Below are positions 53,322-61,340 of a stretch of 64,000 nucleotides of DNA, piece after piece. Every line of letters begins with the position of its first letter. Positions within the stretch are counted from its first letter, which is position 1. Both the position numbers and the translations under genes were made by a program. The notes below the pieces were generated by a model. It was not told the origin of the DNA and ran no database searches. It saw only the letters and a list, made by a program, of their open reading frames with translations. The stretch is from CP2-2F sp034432555 (lineage in GTDB: Bacteria > Chloroflexota > Anaerolineae > Aggregatilineales > UBA2796), in assembly GCA_034432555.1 (NCBI GenBank), contig DAOUBW010000048.1:62001-126000 (forward strand), given 5' to 3'.

Positions 53322-53333
53322 CTACGCCTACTT

Positions 53334-54530
53334 TTACGGCTTGGACTCGGTGATCACGACGCGCAAGAGTGTATCACCCGGCGGCGGATTCGGAAAGCGC
53401 AGCGCATCAAACGGATCGCGCTTGGTCAGGCTTCGCAGCACGTCCATGCCTTGCCGCACCATCCCAAAAATCGTATATTGCCGATTGAAACCTTCCTGTG
53501 GCTGCGGCGCCAGTGTGATAAAGAACTGCGCGCTGGCGCTGTTTGGCACGCCGCGCTGATTTGCCATCGCCACCAAGCCTTCGCGGTCAAAAGTCAAGCC
53601 GTTATCATGCTCATCAGCGATGAAGTAGCCGGCTGTGCCGCCGCCGCTGCCGCTTGGATCGCCCGTCTGTACAATGTCGTCCGTCACCAAGTGAAATGAG
53701 ATGCCATCATACCAGCCTTGCCGCGCCAAAAAGACGAAATTATTGACGGCAACAGGTGCGGCGCGTGTAAAGAGTTCTATCTCCACCACGCCCTTTTCGG
53801 TGTAGAGCGTGGCAAGATAGGTTGCGTCAAGGTCAATTTGTAGGGCGGGCTGTTTCTCAAATTGGCGCTGCCGCAGCAGGACAAGCCGTGCTGCATCGCT
53901 CAGGGCACGCTCATCAAGGCGACCGCTATAGGGCTGCCCTTGCAGCGTGATCGCCGGCGCGGCACGCAGACCGCGCCGCCGCGCTTCCTCAACAGCGCGG
54001 TTGATGAGTGCCGCATAGGTCTGTGAATCGAGGGCGGCATTGAAGGCGGCAAGATCGGGAATGCCTGCCCGCTCTGCGTAGCTTGGCAGGGCGGCACGGA
54101 ATTGCTCAGGCGTCAGCGTGCGCCATGCCGCCTGTTCGGCAAAGAGCAGGTCATGCAGTGACCAAAAAGCGCCTTGTGCAGCGGCTGCCTCCAGCGCTTG
54201 TGCGGCAAGCATAGCCTTATCGTTCTCAGGCTGCGGAAAATGCCGCCAAGTTAGGCGGATTTGATCGGGAAACTGTGTGTAAAGGCGCAGTAGCGCACGG
54301 GCTGCCACCAACGATGCTTCACTCTGTAAATCACCGTAGTGAACGATGTGCAGATAGGCATCTGCCGCACCCAGATCGTGATCGGCACTGCCGAGATCGG
54401 GCGTTGGCGTGCGCAGCGGCAGGGTCACAATAAGGGTGGGCAGGCGCGTTGGCACGGCGGTTGGCGCTGGCGCACCACCACAGGCAACCAACACCGCCGC
54501 CAACAAGAGGCACGCTGCACGCCCTCGCAT
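53334..54530 (-). CDS. Lipoprotein fusing a cysteine-less DsbA-like domain to a cyclophilin
   Basis: A 398-aa exported lipoprotein. Signal peptide with lipobox LLAAVLVAC (Cys near residue 18), a Pro/Thr linker, then a DsbA-like domain (about 55-215: AYLHIVHYGDLQSEASLVA, FWSLHDLLFAEQAAW, RRRGLRAAPAITLQG). YGDLQSEAS takes the place of the CxxC site, so it cannot do redox chemistry. A cyclophilin-type peptidyl-prolyl isomerase follows (about 235-395: TEKGVVEIELFTRAAPVAVN, GISFHLVTDDIVQTGDPSG, SASAQFFITLAP). It probably helps fold or hold exported proteins. The ATG at 54530 follows AGGGC. Confidence 0.85.
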   Translation of the reverse strand: MRGRAACLLLAAVLVACGGAPAPTAVPTRLPTLIVTLPLRTPTPDLGSADHDLGAADAYLHIVHYGDLQSEASLVAARALLRLYTQFPDQIRLTWRHFPQPENDKAMLAAQALEAAAAQGAFWSLHDLLFAEQAAWRTLTPEQFRAALPSYAERAGIPDLAAFNAALDSQTYAALINRAVEEARRRGLRAAPAITLQGQPYSGRLDERALSDAARLVLLRQRQFEKQPALQIDLDATYLATLYTEKGVVEIELFTRAAPVAVNNFVFLARQGWYDGISFHLVTDDIVQTGDPSGSGGGTAGYFIADEHDNGLTFDREGLVAMANQRGVPNSASAQFFITLAPQPQEGFNRQYTIFGMVRQGMDVLRSLTKRDPFDALRFPNPPPGDTLLRVVITESKP

Positions 54531-54534
54531 TGGG

Positions 54535-55266
54535 CTATGCCCTACCATAGACAGGCAGCGCCGCACCGCTGATGTCGCGTGCGCTCTCGGAGACGAGGAA
54601 CAAGATCACATCAGCCAGTGACTCAGGCGTTACCCATTTGCTGTGATCGGCATCGGGGTCGTTTTTACGGTTTTGGGGTGTGTCAATCACGCTCGGCATG
54701 ACGGCATTGACCGTAATGCCATATTGCATCAGCTCGGCTGCCATGCTCTCGGTCAGGCGCAACACCGCCGATTTGCTGGCGCTGTAGCCTGAAAGGGTTG
54801 GCGCGCCGCTGAGCGCCGCTCGGGCTGCCACATTCACAATCCGCCCGCCAACGCGGCGCATGACCATGCTACGTGCCACCGCTGCACTCAGCAGAAAGGC
54901 AGTTTTGGCGTTCATGCTCATCAGGAAATCCCAGATTTCTTCGTCCATCTCGTGAACGGGTCCGCCGGCTTTGAAGCCGCCTGCCACGTTCACCAGAATA
55001 TCTACCTTGCCATGCTGCGCCACCACCTGCGCCACGAACTCATCAATGGCAGCTCGCTTCTGCGTCAGATCAAGGGCGCCGATCAAGATGTCGGCATCGT
55101 CCACGCCTGCTTCACGCAAGCGCTGCCGCAGCGTATCGCCTTTGTGGTCTACCAATGCCAGCTTGATACCTGCCGCATGGAAGCGCCGCACCAGTGCCAT
55201 GCCCAGGTTGCCACCTGCGCCGCTCAGCACGGCGACCTTGCCCGCTAATTCAGGATAAATTGCCAT
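54535..55266 (-). CDS. Short-chain dehydrogenase/reductase (SDR)
   Basis: A 243-aa classical SDR: cofactor motif VLSGAGGNLGMALVRRF, DHKGDTL, ALDLTQ, VNVAGGFKAGG, NAKTAFLLSAAV, and catalytic YSASKSAV (Tyr, Lys) with a preceding Ser. The C-terminal helix ends SGAALPVYGRA. The substrate is unknown. The ATG at 55266 was chosen because it starts right at the dinucleotide-binding fold; a longer frame to 55338 has no support. Confidence 0.88.
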   Translation of the reverse strand: MAIYPELAGKVAVLSGAGGNLGMALVRRFHAAGIKLALVDHKGDTLRQRLREAGVDDADILIGALDLTQKRAAIDEFVAQVVAQHGKVDILVNVAGGFKAGGPVHEMDEEIWDFLMSMNAKTAFLLSAAVARSMVMRRVGGRIVNVAARAALSGAPTLSGYSASKSAVLRLTESMAAELMQYGITVNAVMPSVIDTPQNRKNDPDADHSKWVTPESLADVILFLVSESARDISGAALPVYGRA

Positions 55267-55310
55267 AAGGCACGCTCTTTCATAGGTTGGGATAACTGCA
55301 CGCCATATTA

Positions 55311-55350
55311 TACCAAAGCCGTGCGTGCTTTGCGGCAAAGCGTAGCTATA
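55311..55350 (+). repeat. 40-bp direct repeat, copy A (upstream of SDR, beside methyltransferase region)
   Basis: Identical at 35 of 40 bases to copy B at 57167-57206. Its centre, GCTTTGCGGCAAAGC, folds into a short hairpin. Both copies start TACCAAAGCCGTG and flank the methyltransferase and a small ORF. Confidence 0.7.
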
Positions 55351-55531
55351 GCGTCATGCAAGCGGTGTTTTTCAAGCGCATTTCTAACGCTGTGCTGCTC
55401 AATTTTTTGTATAAACCATATAGCTTTAGCCTAGCACAGTTGCCTCGATGGATCGCTGATCAAGCAAGCCGTCAAGGCAGGCTCATGCTCATTGAGCGGG
55501 TTACTCGATTTGCGATGAACCAACTTGGTGG

Positions 55532-55786
55532 CTACTGATTTCCGTAATATGAGGCAAGCCGTTGTCTAAGCAGTGACGCTAGATCCCCTAACGTTACTTT
55601 GGAACGACCTACTTTGAACTGCGCTGAGTGTCTCTGCTCAAGACCATGACTTAACTGTTCAAGTGCTGCGCCATTCGGAAAGATGCAATGAACAGCCCGA
55701 TTTACCCAAAGCGCATCGTTCATTGCCAGCTCATACCAGACAACGGCTTCTACAGTGGTCAGTTCTGAAATAGCGAAATCCGTCAA
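55532..55786 (-). CDS. Small ORF downstream of the methyltransferase, unknown
   Basis: 84 codons from a TTG, 24 bases after the methyltransferase stop. It has a rich mixed composition (IFPNGAALEQLSHGLEQRHS, LGDLASLLRQRLASYYG) that looks protein-like, but no ribosome-binding site and no family. It may be a small gene or a remnant, perhaps of a restriction partner; that is speculation. Confidence 0.3.
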   Translation of the reverse strand: MTDFAISELTTVEAVVWYELAMNDALWVNRAVHCIFPNGAALEQLSHGLEQRHSAQFKVGRSKVTLGDLASLLRQRLASYYGNQ

Positions 55787-55810
55787 TGCCTATTGAGGAT
55801 TGCAAAGATG

Positions 55811-56944
55811 TCAGCCTGATCCGTTGGTTTGTGATTGCCTGAATTGTTCGCGTAATTCGTCAATGACAACTAAATCGCCTTTGCTGTCCTCAAAGTACCA
55901 ATGTTCCCAACCGTTACAGGCGGGAAGATTCCCGATGACAGCACCCATTTTATGGATTGAGCCTTTCTCTCCATTATCCAGCCTAAGCGTACCGTCAGCC
56001 AAGATAGTAGCCGATCTTTCGCGTTGCTTCTTGAAGTACACGGTTTGACCGGGTTTCAGCAGCCCATTTTCCAGCAGTGCCGAGAATGCAACACGGGGGG
56101 CCGAACGTTTCGTCACATACTTGCCGTAAACCGCATCATCGAACATTGAATGCTGAATCGCGTTGATGCGTGCTTGTGCGCCACGGATGTACTTCTCATC
56201 GCGCTCAATGCCGATGAAATGCCTACCAAGTTTCTTTGCCACAGCGCCTGTTGTACCCGTGCCAAAGAATGGATCGAGGACAACATCGCCGGGATTTGAA
56301 CTCGACAGAATGACGCGGTAAAGCAGCGCTTCTGGCTTCTGGGTCGTGTGTAACTTTTCGCCGTTGAGCATCAGCCGTTCGCTGCCTGTGCAGAGAGGAA
56401 TTTCCCAATCACTGCGCATCTGTTTGTCGTCATTTGCCGTTTTCATGGCGTGGTAATTGAAGGTGTAGCGCCTCTGCTCTTTCGACTTTTTGCACCACAG
56501 AAGTGTTTCATGGGCATTGGTGAAGCGCACGCCGCGAAAGTTTGGCATTGGGTTTGTCTTCACCCAAACAATGTCGTTGAGTATCCAGTAACCCAAGTCA
56601 AGCAGAATTTTCCCTACGCGATAGATATTGTGATATGAGCCGATGACCCAGATCGTACCCGTGTCTTTCAGCACCCGTCGGCAGGCTGTCAGCCAGTTAC
56701 GGGTAAACTGATCGTAAGCCGCGAAATCGCCAAACTGATCCCACTCATCGTCAACCGCATCAACGACAGTCAGATTCGGGCGGAGTAGCTTGTTTTGCAG
56801 TTGAAGATTGTAAGGAGGGTCAGCAAAGATGAGATCAATACTCTTTTCAGGCAGGGCATTCAGCGCTTCAACGCAGTCGCCCTGATAAATGTGATCGAGC
56901 ATTAGTTCAGAGCTACTCGTGTTTTGCGGCGCTTCACGCGGCAT
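55811..56944 (-). CDS. CcrM/HinfI-type adenine DNA methyltransferase with RAMA domain
   Basis: A 377-aa N6-adenine methyltransferase of the beta class, close in pattern to CcrM (GANTC). Order: catalytic FADPPYNLQLQNK, then DAVDDEWDQF, GTIWVIGSYHNIYRVG, ILNDIVWVKTNPMPNFRG, FTNAHETLLWCKKS, then the AdoMet motif DVVLDPFFGTGTTGAVAKKL. The C-terminal ~100 residues form a RAMA domain (VAFSALLENGLLKPGQTVYF, GEKGSIHKMGAVIG, CNGWEHWYF). The ATG at 56944 follows AAGGA; a longer frame to 56983 has no such site. It lies between two 40-bp repeats. No restriction enzyme is recognisable, so it may be an orphan. Confidence 0.92.
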   Translation of the reverse strand: MPREAPQNTSSSELMLDHIYQGDCVEALNALPEKSIDLIFADPPYNLQLQNKLLRPNLTVVDAVDDEWDQFGDFAAYDQFTRNWLTACRRVLKDTGTIWVIGSYHNIYRVGKILLDLGYWILNDIVWVKTNPMPNFRGVRFTNAHETLLWCKKSKEQRRYTFNYHAMKTANDDKQMRSDWEIPLCTGSERLMLNGEKLHTTQKPEALLYRVILSSSNPGDVVLDPFFGTGTTGAVAKKLGRHFIGIERDEKYIRGAQARINAIQHSMFDDAVYGKYVTKRSAPRVAFSALLENGLLKPGQTVYFKKQRERSATILADGTLRLDNGEKGSIHKMGAVIGNLPACNGWEHWYFEDSKGDLVVIDELREQFRQSQTNGSG

Positions 56945-57166
56945 TTCGGTATCCTTCAGTTTGCTCGCTTCCTGCACAGGCATTGTACTTTTTTTGAGTG
57001 CAGATCACAACACTTGTTCTGTGACTGAGATAAACCCCCTGTTGCCGCTGGGCGGCTTGAACGGGACAGAGACGCTCAGCGCGCCGAACTCTACAACAGG
57101 GTTGTCCGATCCGCTACTGCTAGAGTGCCGCGCCACAGAGTGCGTTTGCCAAGGCATTCTACCAAA

Positions 57167-57206
57167 TACCAAAGCCGTGTGCGCTTTAGGGCAAAGCGTA
57201 GCCATA
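57167..57206 (+). repeat. 40-bp direct repeat, copy B
   Basis: Matches copy A (55311-55350) at 35 of 40 positions, same orientation. The hairpin centre here is GCTTTAGGGCAAAGC; the loop changes but both GCTTT and AAAGC arms are kept. Confidence 0.7.
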
Positions 57207-57284
57207 ACACAAGCACACCACTTTATCAGTCCTGATCAGCCTACACTGCGATAGACTTCTTATGCACTTTTTACCAAAGTATGC

Positions 57285-57290
57285 TATGAT
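57285..57290 (+). promoter_or_regulatory. Extended -10 element for the zinc-ribbon gene
   Basis: TGCTATGAT, with -10 TATGAT at 57285-57290, 54 bases upstream of the ATG at 57345. The -35 is weak. Confidence 0.4.
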
Positions 57291-57344
57291 TAGCGATCAG
57301 GTACACCAACAAACGGTCAATTTATTTCGGGAGGACGTGCGGAG

Positions 57345-57644
57345 ATGCCACTCTATGAGTATCGCTGCAAGAACTGTGGAACACGCTTTGAGGTCAATCA
57401 AGCGTTTACCGATGATCCAATCACAACCTGCCATGTCTGCAATGGCGCGGTGAAGCGTGTGGTTGGACGCGGCACAGGCGTTATTTTCAAAGGCTCGGGC
57501 TTCTACGTCACCGATACGCGCTCGACGAACAGCGCCAGCCCCAAGCCCGCCAATGGGAATGGCAACGGCAGCACCGCTGCTGCCAGCACTGAAACCAACA
57601 GTACACCAACTGCCGAAAAAGCAGCCGCCACCAGTGGCGATTAA
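57345..57644 (+). CDS. FmdB-type zinc-ribbon regulatory-like protein
   Basis: A 99-aa protein: an FmdB/CxxC_CxxC zinc ribbon in residues 1-50 (MPLYEYRCKNCGTRFEV, then TCHVCNGAVKRV), followed by the family's GVIFKGSGFYVTDTRS and a low-complexity Asn/Gly/Ala/Ser/Thr tail. The function of this widespread family is unclear. GGAG lies just before the ATG. A T-tailed terminator follows. Confidence 0.9.
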   Translation: MPLYEYRCKNCGTRFEVNQAFTDDPITTCHVCNGAVKRVVGRGTGVIFKGSGFYVTDTRSTNSASPKPANGNGNGSTAAASTETNSTPTAEKAAATSGD

Positions 57645-57677
57645 AGCACCTCAGCCGCGCTAACCAAGCCCTTATGT

Positions 57678-57707
57678 TGCCGAGTAGCCCTGCTATTCGG
57701 CATTTTT
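57678..57707 (+). terminator. Rho-independent terminator after the zinc-ribbon gene
   Basis: TGCCGAGTAGC (57678-57688) pairs with GCTATTCGGCA (57692-57702), with one G-T pair and a 3-base loop, followed by TTTTT. Confidence 0.8.
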
Positions 57708-57803
57708 CATGCCTTTTTCACGAAACCTCAAGCCTAGAAGCCTAGACAGATAGCCTTGCTTGGCGTATCGTATAGGGTAGGTGAGGAAGTGGTTTAAACA
57801 TTG

Positions 57804-58334
57804 ATGAAAGCAGGCGTATCGTTGAGCAAAGTTGCCTTATTGAACACCGCCAGTGAAATTATGGGTGGCTATGTGCTTGCCTTAACGCAAAGTGCGCCCG
57901 AGCAGGATTTGCCCGATCTGTTGGTAATGCACGGCTTTCACGCGCTGAATGCCTATACGTGGTATCCGCTGCGCGCATGGCTTGAACTGCTCAACGACCT
58001 TTCAGCGCGCAGCACCCTGAGCATGGAAACGCTTGGGCGGCGCGCCGCCGCACACATGGCGCTGCCACACTGGATTGATAGCCTTTCAACCGGTTTGCTG
58101 TGGTTTGAAGAACTGTATCAGCGTTCGCATCGCGGCGGCAATCATGGCGAAGTGAGTGTGCGTGTGGTGCATGGACGCTATATCCGCTTCACCATCCGCA
58201 CGCCCTACCCATCGGCGTTCATCAAAGGGATGCTGCATGGCTTGGCAGCGCGCCTTTTGCCCGCCAACACCAAATTGGACGTTCGGGAAGGGCGCAGTCC
58301 CGACCGCACCCTTACCCTTGATGTGCGTTGGTAA
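57804..58334 (+). CDS. Hypothetical protein
   Basis: A 176-aa soluble protein that I do not recognise. It starts with a helical half (VALLNTASEIMGGYVLALTQ, FHALNAYTWYPLRAWLELLN), and ends in a beta-rich part (GEVSVRVVHGRYIRFTIRTP, DVREGRSPDRTLTLDVRW). The pattern recalls small ligand-binding or V4R/heme-NO-like domains of signalling systems, but no key His can be assigned. The ATG at 57804 is used; a TTG precedes it directly. Single gene. Confidence 0.65.
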   Translation: MKAGVSLSKVALLNTASEIMGGYVLALTQSAPEQDLPDLLVMHGFHALNAYTWYPLRAWLELLNDLSARSTLSMETLGRRAAAHMALPHWIDSLSTGLLWFEELYQRSHRGGNHGEVSVRVVHGRYIRFTIRTPYPSAFIKGMLHGLAARLLPANTKLDVREGRSPDRTLTLDVRW

Positions 58335-58384
58335 GCCTTAGGGCAGCCTTATGCCATAGCCGCACTTAAAATGCTGTACCAAGC

Positions 58385-58498
58385 TCACGGTTCTTGACCA
58401 CCACTAATTTCATCAGCGGCATCATCGTCATCCATCGGTTCAGGTTCTGGATATTGTTCGTCAAAGCCACTTTTTTCTGCGAATACATAGAAATACAT
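58385..58498 (-). CDS. Possible small acidic peptide
   Basis: A 37-codon frame, ATG at 58498 to TGA at 58385. The product is very acidic in its second half (EPEPMDDDDAADEISGG). AGGAC lies about 11 bases upstream. It sits in the 215-base gap and is separated from the next upstream gene by a terminator hairpin. It could also be the tail of a lost gene. Confidence 0.25.
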   Translation of the reverse strand: MYFYVFAEKSGFDEQYPEPEPMDDDDAADEISGGQEP

Positions 58499-58521
58499 AG
58501 ATAATAAGTCCTAAAACAAAA

Positions 58522-58544
58522 TGGGCGAGTACGAAACTCGCCCA
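58522..58544 (-). terminator. Rho-independent terminator after the 84-aa membrane protein gene
   Basis: TGGGCGAGT (58522-58530) pairs with ACTCGCCCA (58536-58544) around a 5-base loop; on the minus strand it is followed by TTTTGTTTT. Confidence 0.8.
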
Positions 58545-58549
58545 CTGCC

Positions 58550-58804
58550 TTATTTCTCGGTAGCTTCTTCGGCTGCCTCGTCTTTATCTTCCCAGCTCAC
58601 AATCCAGATGCACAGCCCTGCCACCAGAACTGAAGCGACGATCAGCGCCAGCCACTGCCCCAGCAGCAAGCCGACATCTCGCGCCTCGACCAGAAGCAGA
58701 ATCACGATGCCGAGTGAGAGGACGATCCACGCAGCAAGGCGCGGGCGGGCATCCGCAAAGGTGACCAGCGCGCCAAGCACGGGCAATTGTTTCAAGCGTT
58801 CCAT
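58550..58804 (-). CDS. Small membrane protein
   Basis: An 84-aa protein with two membrane helices (about residues 21-41 and 46-68) and an acidic tail (WEDKDEAAEEATEK). No family recognised. It starts 26 bases after coaE and ends at a T-tailed terminator, so it closes that operon. Confidence 0.65.
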   Translation of the reverse strand: MERLKQLPVLGALVTFADARPRLAAWIVLSLGIVILLLVEARDVGLLLGQWLALIVASVLVAGLCIWIVSWEDKDEAAEEATEK

Positions 58805-58830
58805 GCAAACTTACCTATCCACAATGAACA

Positions 58831-60177
58831 TTAAAGCGGCTTCAACACACGGTCAGCGCGCAGCTTTTTCGCCATGATTTGCGTGTTAGGTGGCTGCGAT
58901 TCCTGTGCGGCATCCCGCCAGGCGGGCACCTTGATCGCGTCAATTTCCATGCGTTCGTAGCCGCTGCTGGTGAACGCCTGAACAATTTGGGCAGGCGCGT
59001 TTAGCGGCAGGTAGATGAAGCCAACTTCGCTCTGAAGCTCTTTCGAGGCATCTTCCACTGCTTGGATAAGGGCGCGGGCAATGGTATCTACCGGCGCATC
59101 AGGTAGCAAGAGAAATTCATCCACACGGGTGATCAGATTCTCGACTTGGAAGCCCGTCACACCCATGATTTTACCGTTCATCTCTGCCAGCATGTAGGAT
59201 TTCTCGCCAAAGGCGGTCATCACATCCATACGGGTGAGGTGTTTACCCAACATTTGGTTTAGCACCTGTGCGATCAGCTCAGCGTTGCGCGGCATTCCAC
59301 GCCGAATATCTACAGCGGCGGTAGGGGCGGGCTGGGGCGGCGGTGTTGGAGTCTTGATTGGGTCGCTCTTGGGGCGCGTCACATCTTCAAGGGACGGCAG
59401 CGGACCTGTCTTGTGGACAGGCGGTAGATTGGGCAGCGCACCGGTGCGCGGTTTGGGCGCTTCGGGCGTAGGGGTTGGGCGCAGCGGTGGCAGGGCTGTT
59501 TCGGTGGGCGTGGGTGCCGCCGTCGGTGCCACGGGATGCATGGATTGCGTATCAGTCTTGCGTGCCAGCTTGAGCGCGTTCAGCAGTTTGTGCCACTCTG
59601 CCTCCACTTGCGCCCATAAATCCTGCGGCGAGCCATTGTTGGTGATCACCACATTGGCACGCGTTAGCTTATCGCGCTGTGCGTTCTGCCCTTCAATGCG
59701 TTTGCGCGCTTCCAGCGGACTCATGCCGCGCTTTTCGACAAGCCGCTGCAATTGCAGTTCGGGCGTGGCGTCCACCACCCAAATCGTATCCACCTGCGCG
59801 GCAAGGTTGCCTTCCAGCAGCTTGATCGCCTCAATGACGATGATCGGCTGCTTAGCGCGGCTGACTAAGGTATCAATGCCCTGCCCAACCACCGGATGCG
59901 TGATCGCCTCTAGGCGTGCCAACGCTTCTGGGTGCGAAAAGACCACCGCACCCAGCTTGGAGCGATCTACTCTGCCTTCGCGGTCTAGCACCCAGCGCCC
60001 GAACGTTTCCACCACAGGCAGGTAGGCAGGTGCGCCGGGCGACATGGTTTGATGCGCTAAACCGTCCGCATCAATCGTATACGCGCCGAAATTCTCAAGG
60101 ATTTTCCGCACGGCGCTTTTGCCCATGGCGATGTTGCCGGTTAGCCCAATTACGTACTTATTTGCCCAATGCCCCAC
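58831..60177 (-). CDS. coaE: Dephospho-CoA kinase with C-terminal GNAT-like domain
   Basis: A 448-aa protein. Residues 1-205 form dephospho-CoA kinase, the last step of CoA synthesis: P-loop GLTGNIAMGKSAV (11-23), FGAYTIDADGLAH, the RLGAVVF-like region KLGAVVFSHPEALARLEAIT with HP, and VVDATPELQLQRLVEKRGM. A Pro/Thr-rich linker of about 90 residues follows, then about 140 residues like a degenerate N-acetyltransferase (FGEKSYMLAEMNGKIMGVTG, VGFIYLPLNAPAQIVQAFTS, YERMEIDAIKVPAW). Ordinary CoaE is about 200 residues, so this is more than twice as long. GTG start behind GGAGGG. Confidence 0.88.
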   Translation of the reverse strand: MGHWANKYVIGLTGNIAMGKSAVRKILENFGAYTIDADGLAHQTMSPGAPAYLPVVETFGRWVLDREGRVDRSKLGAVVFSHPEALARLEAITHPVVGQGIDTLVSRAKQPIIVIEAIKLLEGNLAAQVDTIWVVDATPELQLQRLVEKRGMSPLEARKRIEGQNAQRDKLTRANVVITNNGSPQDLWAQVEAEWHKLLNALKLARKTDTQSMHPVAPTAAPTPTETALPPLRPTPTPEAPKPRTGALPNLPPVHKTGPLPSLEDVTRPKSDPIKTPTPPPQPAPTAAVDIRRGMPRNAELIAQVLNQMLGKHLTRMDVMTAFGEKSYMLAEMNGKIMGVTGFQVENLITRVDEFLLLPDAPVDTIARALIQAVEDASKELQSEVGFIYLPLNAPAQIVQAFTSSGYERMEIDAIKVPAWRDAAQESQPPNTQIMAKKLRADRVLKPL

Positions 60178-60299
60178 GCTTCAACCCTCCACCTGTGTTT
60201 TAGCTGTGCAAGTTAGCGCTCTATATGCCAAGCATTGTAGCTTGAACTACGCCGCACGGCAAAACAAAGCTCTCACAAGAATCAGGCTGTGCCATCTGC

Positions 60300-61340
60300 C
60301 TACGGATGCAGCCCATAGAAAGTGAGGGCAGTTTCTTCAGCATAGCCAAGCATGATGTTCATGCACTGCACCGCGCTGCCGGCGGCACCCTTGCCCAAGT
60401 TATCGAGGGCGGCAAGCGCCACAATGCGCCCGCTTTCTGCTTCCGCCTCCCAACCGACATCCGCGAAGTTAGTGCCAGCCAGCCATTTGGGTTCGGGATG
60501 GCGATGCACGCCGCTTTTATCATGCACAATCCGTATGAACGGCTCGGCGCTGTAGGCTGCCCGATATGCCTTCCAAAGCTGCTTATCGTCTATGCCCGCC
60601 ACGCTGAAGACCTGTGCCGTCGCCATCACGCCGCGCACCATCTCAATCGAATTAATAGAGAGGTAGATATTCGCCAAGCCAAGCGCTTGGGCAACCTCTG
60701 CCTCGTGCCGATGCCCAACCGCGGCAAAGGTGCGTACTGCGCCGCTGCGCTCTGGGTGATGGCTGGACTGCGAGGCAGTGGCGCCACCTTCTGATGAGCC
60801 AACCTTCAGATCAACGGTGACGGGCTTGCTGGCATCAATCAGCCCGGCGCGTGCCAGCGGCAGCAACGCCAAGATGGCAGCCGTGGCGTTGCAGCCAACG
60901 CCGCTGGCATACTTCGCGCCGCGCAGTGCCTCACGGTTGATCTCTGGCAAGCCGTAGACGAACTTATCTGCCCAATCGGGCGCGGCGTGCGGCTCGCCAT
61001 AATAGCGCTCATAGACAGCCAGATCGCGCAGGCGGAAATCGGCTGAAAGGTCTATGATATAGGGCGCCAGTGCCGCAAAATGGGCGATGCGCCGCTGCGC
61101 CTCGCCGTGTGGCAGGGCGAGAAATAGCACATCGCAGGTTTGCAGTGCCGTTGCCGAGACGAATTGCAAACTGGTCGCCTTCCGCAAATTCGGATGGACG
61201 GCATGAACGGGCTTACCTGCATTCGATTCAGAGGTGACCTGTTGCAGCGTAACATGTGGATGTGCCAAAAGCAGGCGCATCAGCTCGCCACCGGTGTAGC
61301 CCGAGCTACCTACAATCGAGACGCGCACTTTATCGCTCAT
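60300..61340 (-). CDS. argC: N-acetyl-gamma-glutamyl-phosphate reductase / LysY
   Basis: A 346-aa reductase. NADPH-binding VSIVGSSGYTGGELMRLLL, active-site Cys in ASGVGCNATAAILAL, and late motifs VKVGSSEGGA (in the form DLKVGSSEGGAT), HRHEAEVAQAL, and DNLGKGAAGSAVQCMN. It reduces the phosphorylated LysW-bound amino acid (as LysY) or N-acetylglutamyl phosphate (as ArgC). It overlaps lysX by 4 bases, favouring the carrier-protein route. Confidence 0.92.
   Translation of the reverse strand: MSDKVRVSIVGSSGYTGGELMRLLLAHPHVTLQQVTSESNAGKPVHAVHPNLRKATSLQFVSATALQTCDVLFLALPHGEAQRRIAHFAALAPYIIDLSADFRLRDLAVYERYYGEPHAAPDWADKFVYGLPEINREALRGAKYASGVGCNATAAILALLPLARAGLIDASKPVTVDLKVGSSEGGATASQSSHHPERSGAVRTFAAVGHRHEAEVAQALGLANIYLSINSIEMVRGVMATAQVFSVAGIDDKQLWKAYRAAYSAEPFIRIVHDKSGVHRHPEPKWLAGTNFADVGWEAEAESGRIVALAALDNLGKGAAGSAVQCMNIMLGYAEETALTFYGLHP

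Larger units (their letters stand above)
56945..57344. other. Intergenic region between methyltransferase and zinc-ribbon genes
   Basis: About 400 bases with no convincing gene. A long inverted repeat joins CCCCTGTTG near 57037 and CAACAGGG near 57093, and copy B of the 40-bp repeat lies at 57167-57206. A minus-strand ORF at 57005-57205 has no ribosome-binding site and is rejected. Confidence 0.5.

Noticed and set aside
55356..55538. 60-codon plus-strand frame between the SDR gene and the small ORF
   Set aside because: No ribosome-binding site and no recognisable motif; composition is unlike neighbouring genes.
57005..57205. 66-codon minus-strand frame in the methyltransferase-zinc ribbon gap
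   Set aside because: No ribosome-binding site, no family, and it covers repeat copy B and an inverted repeat; more likely non-coding.
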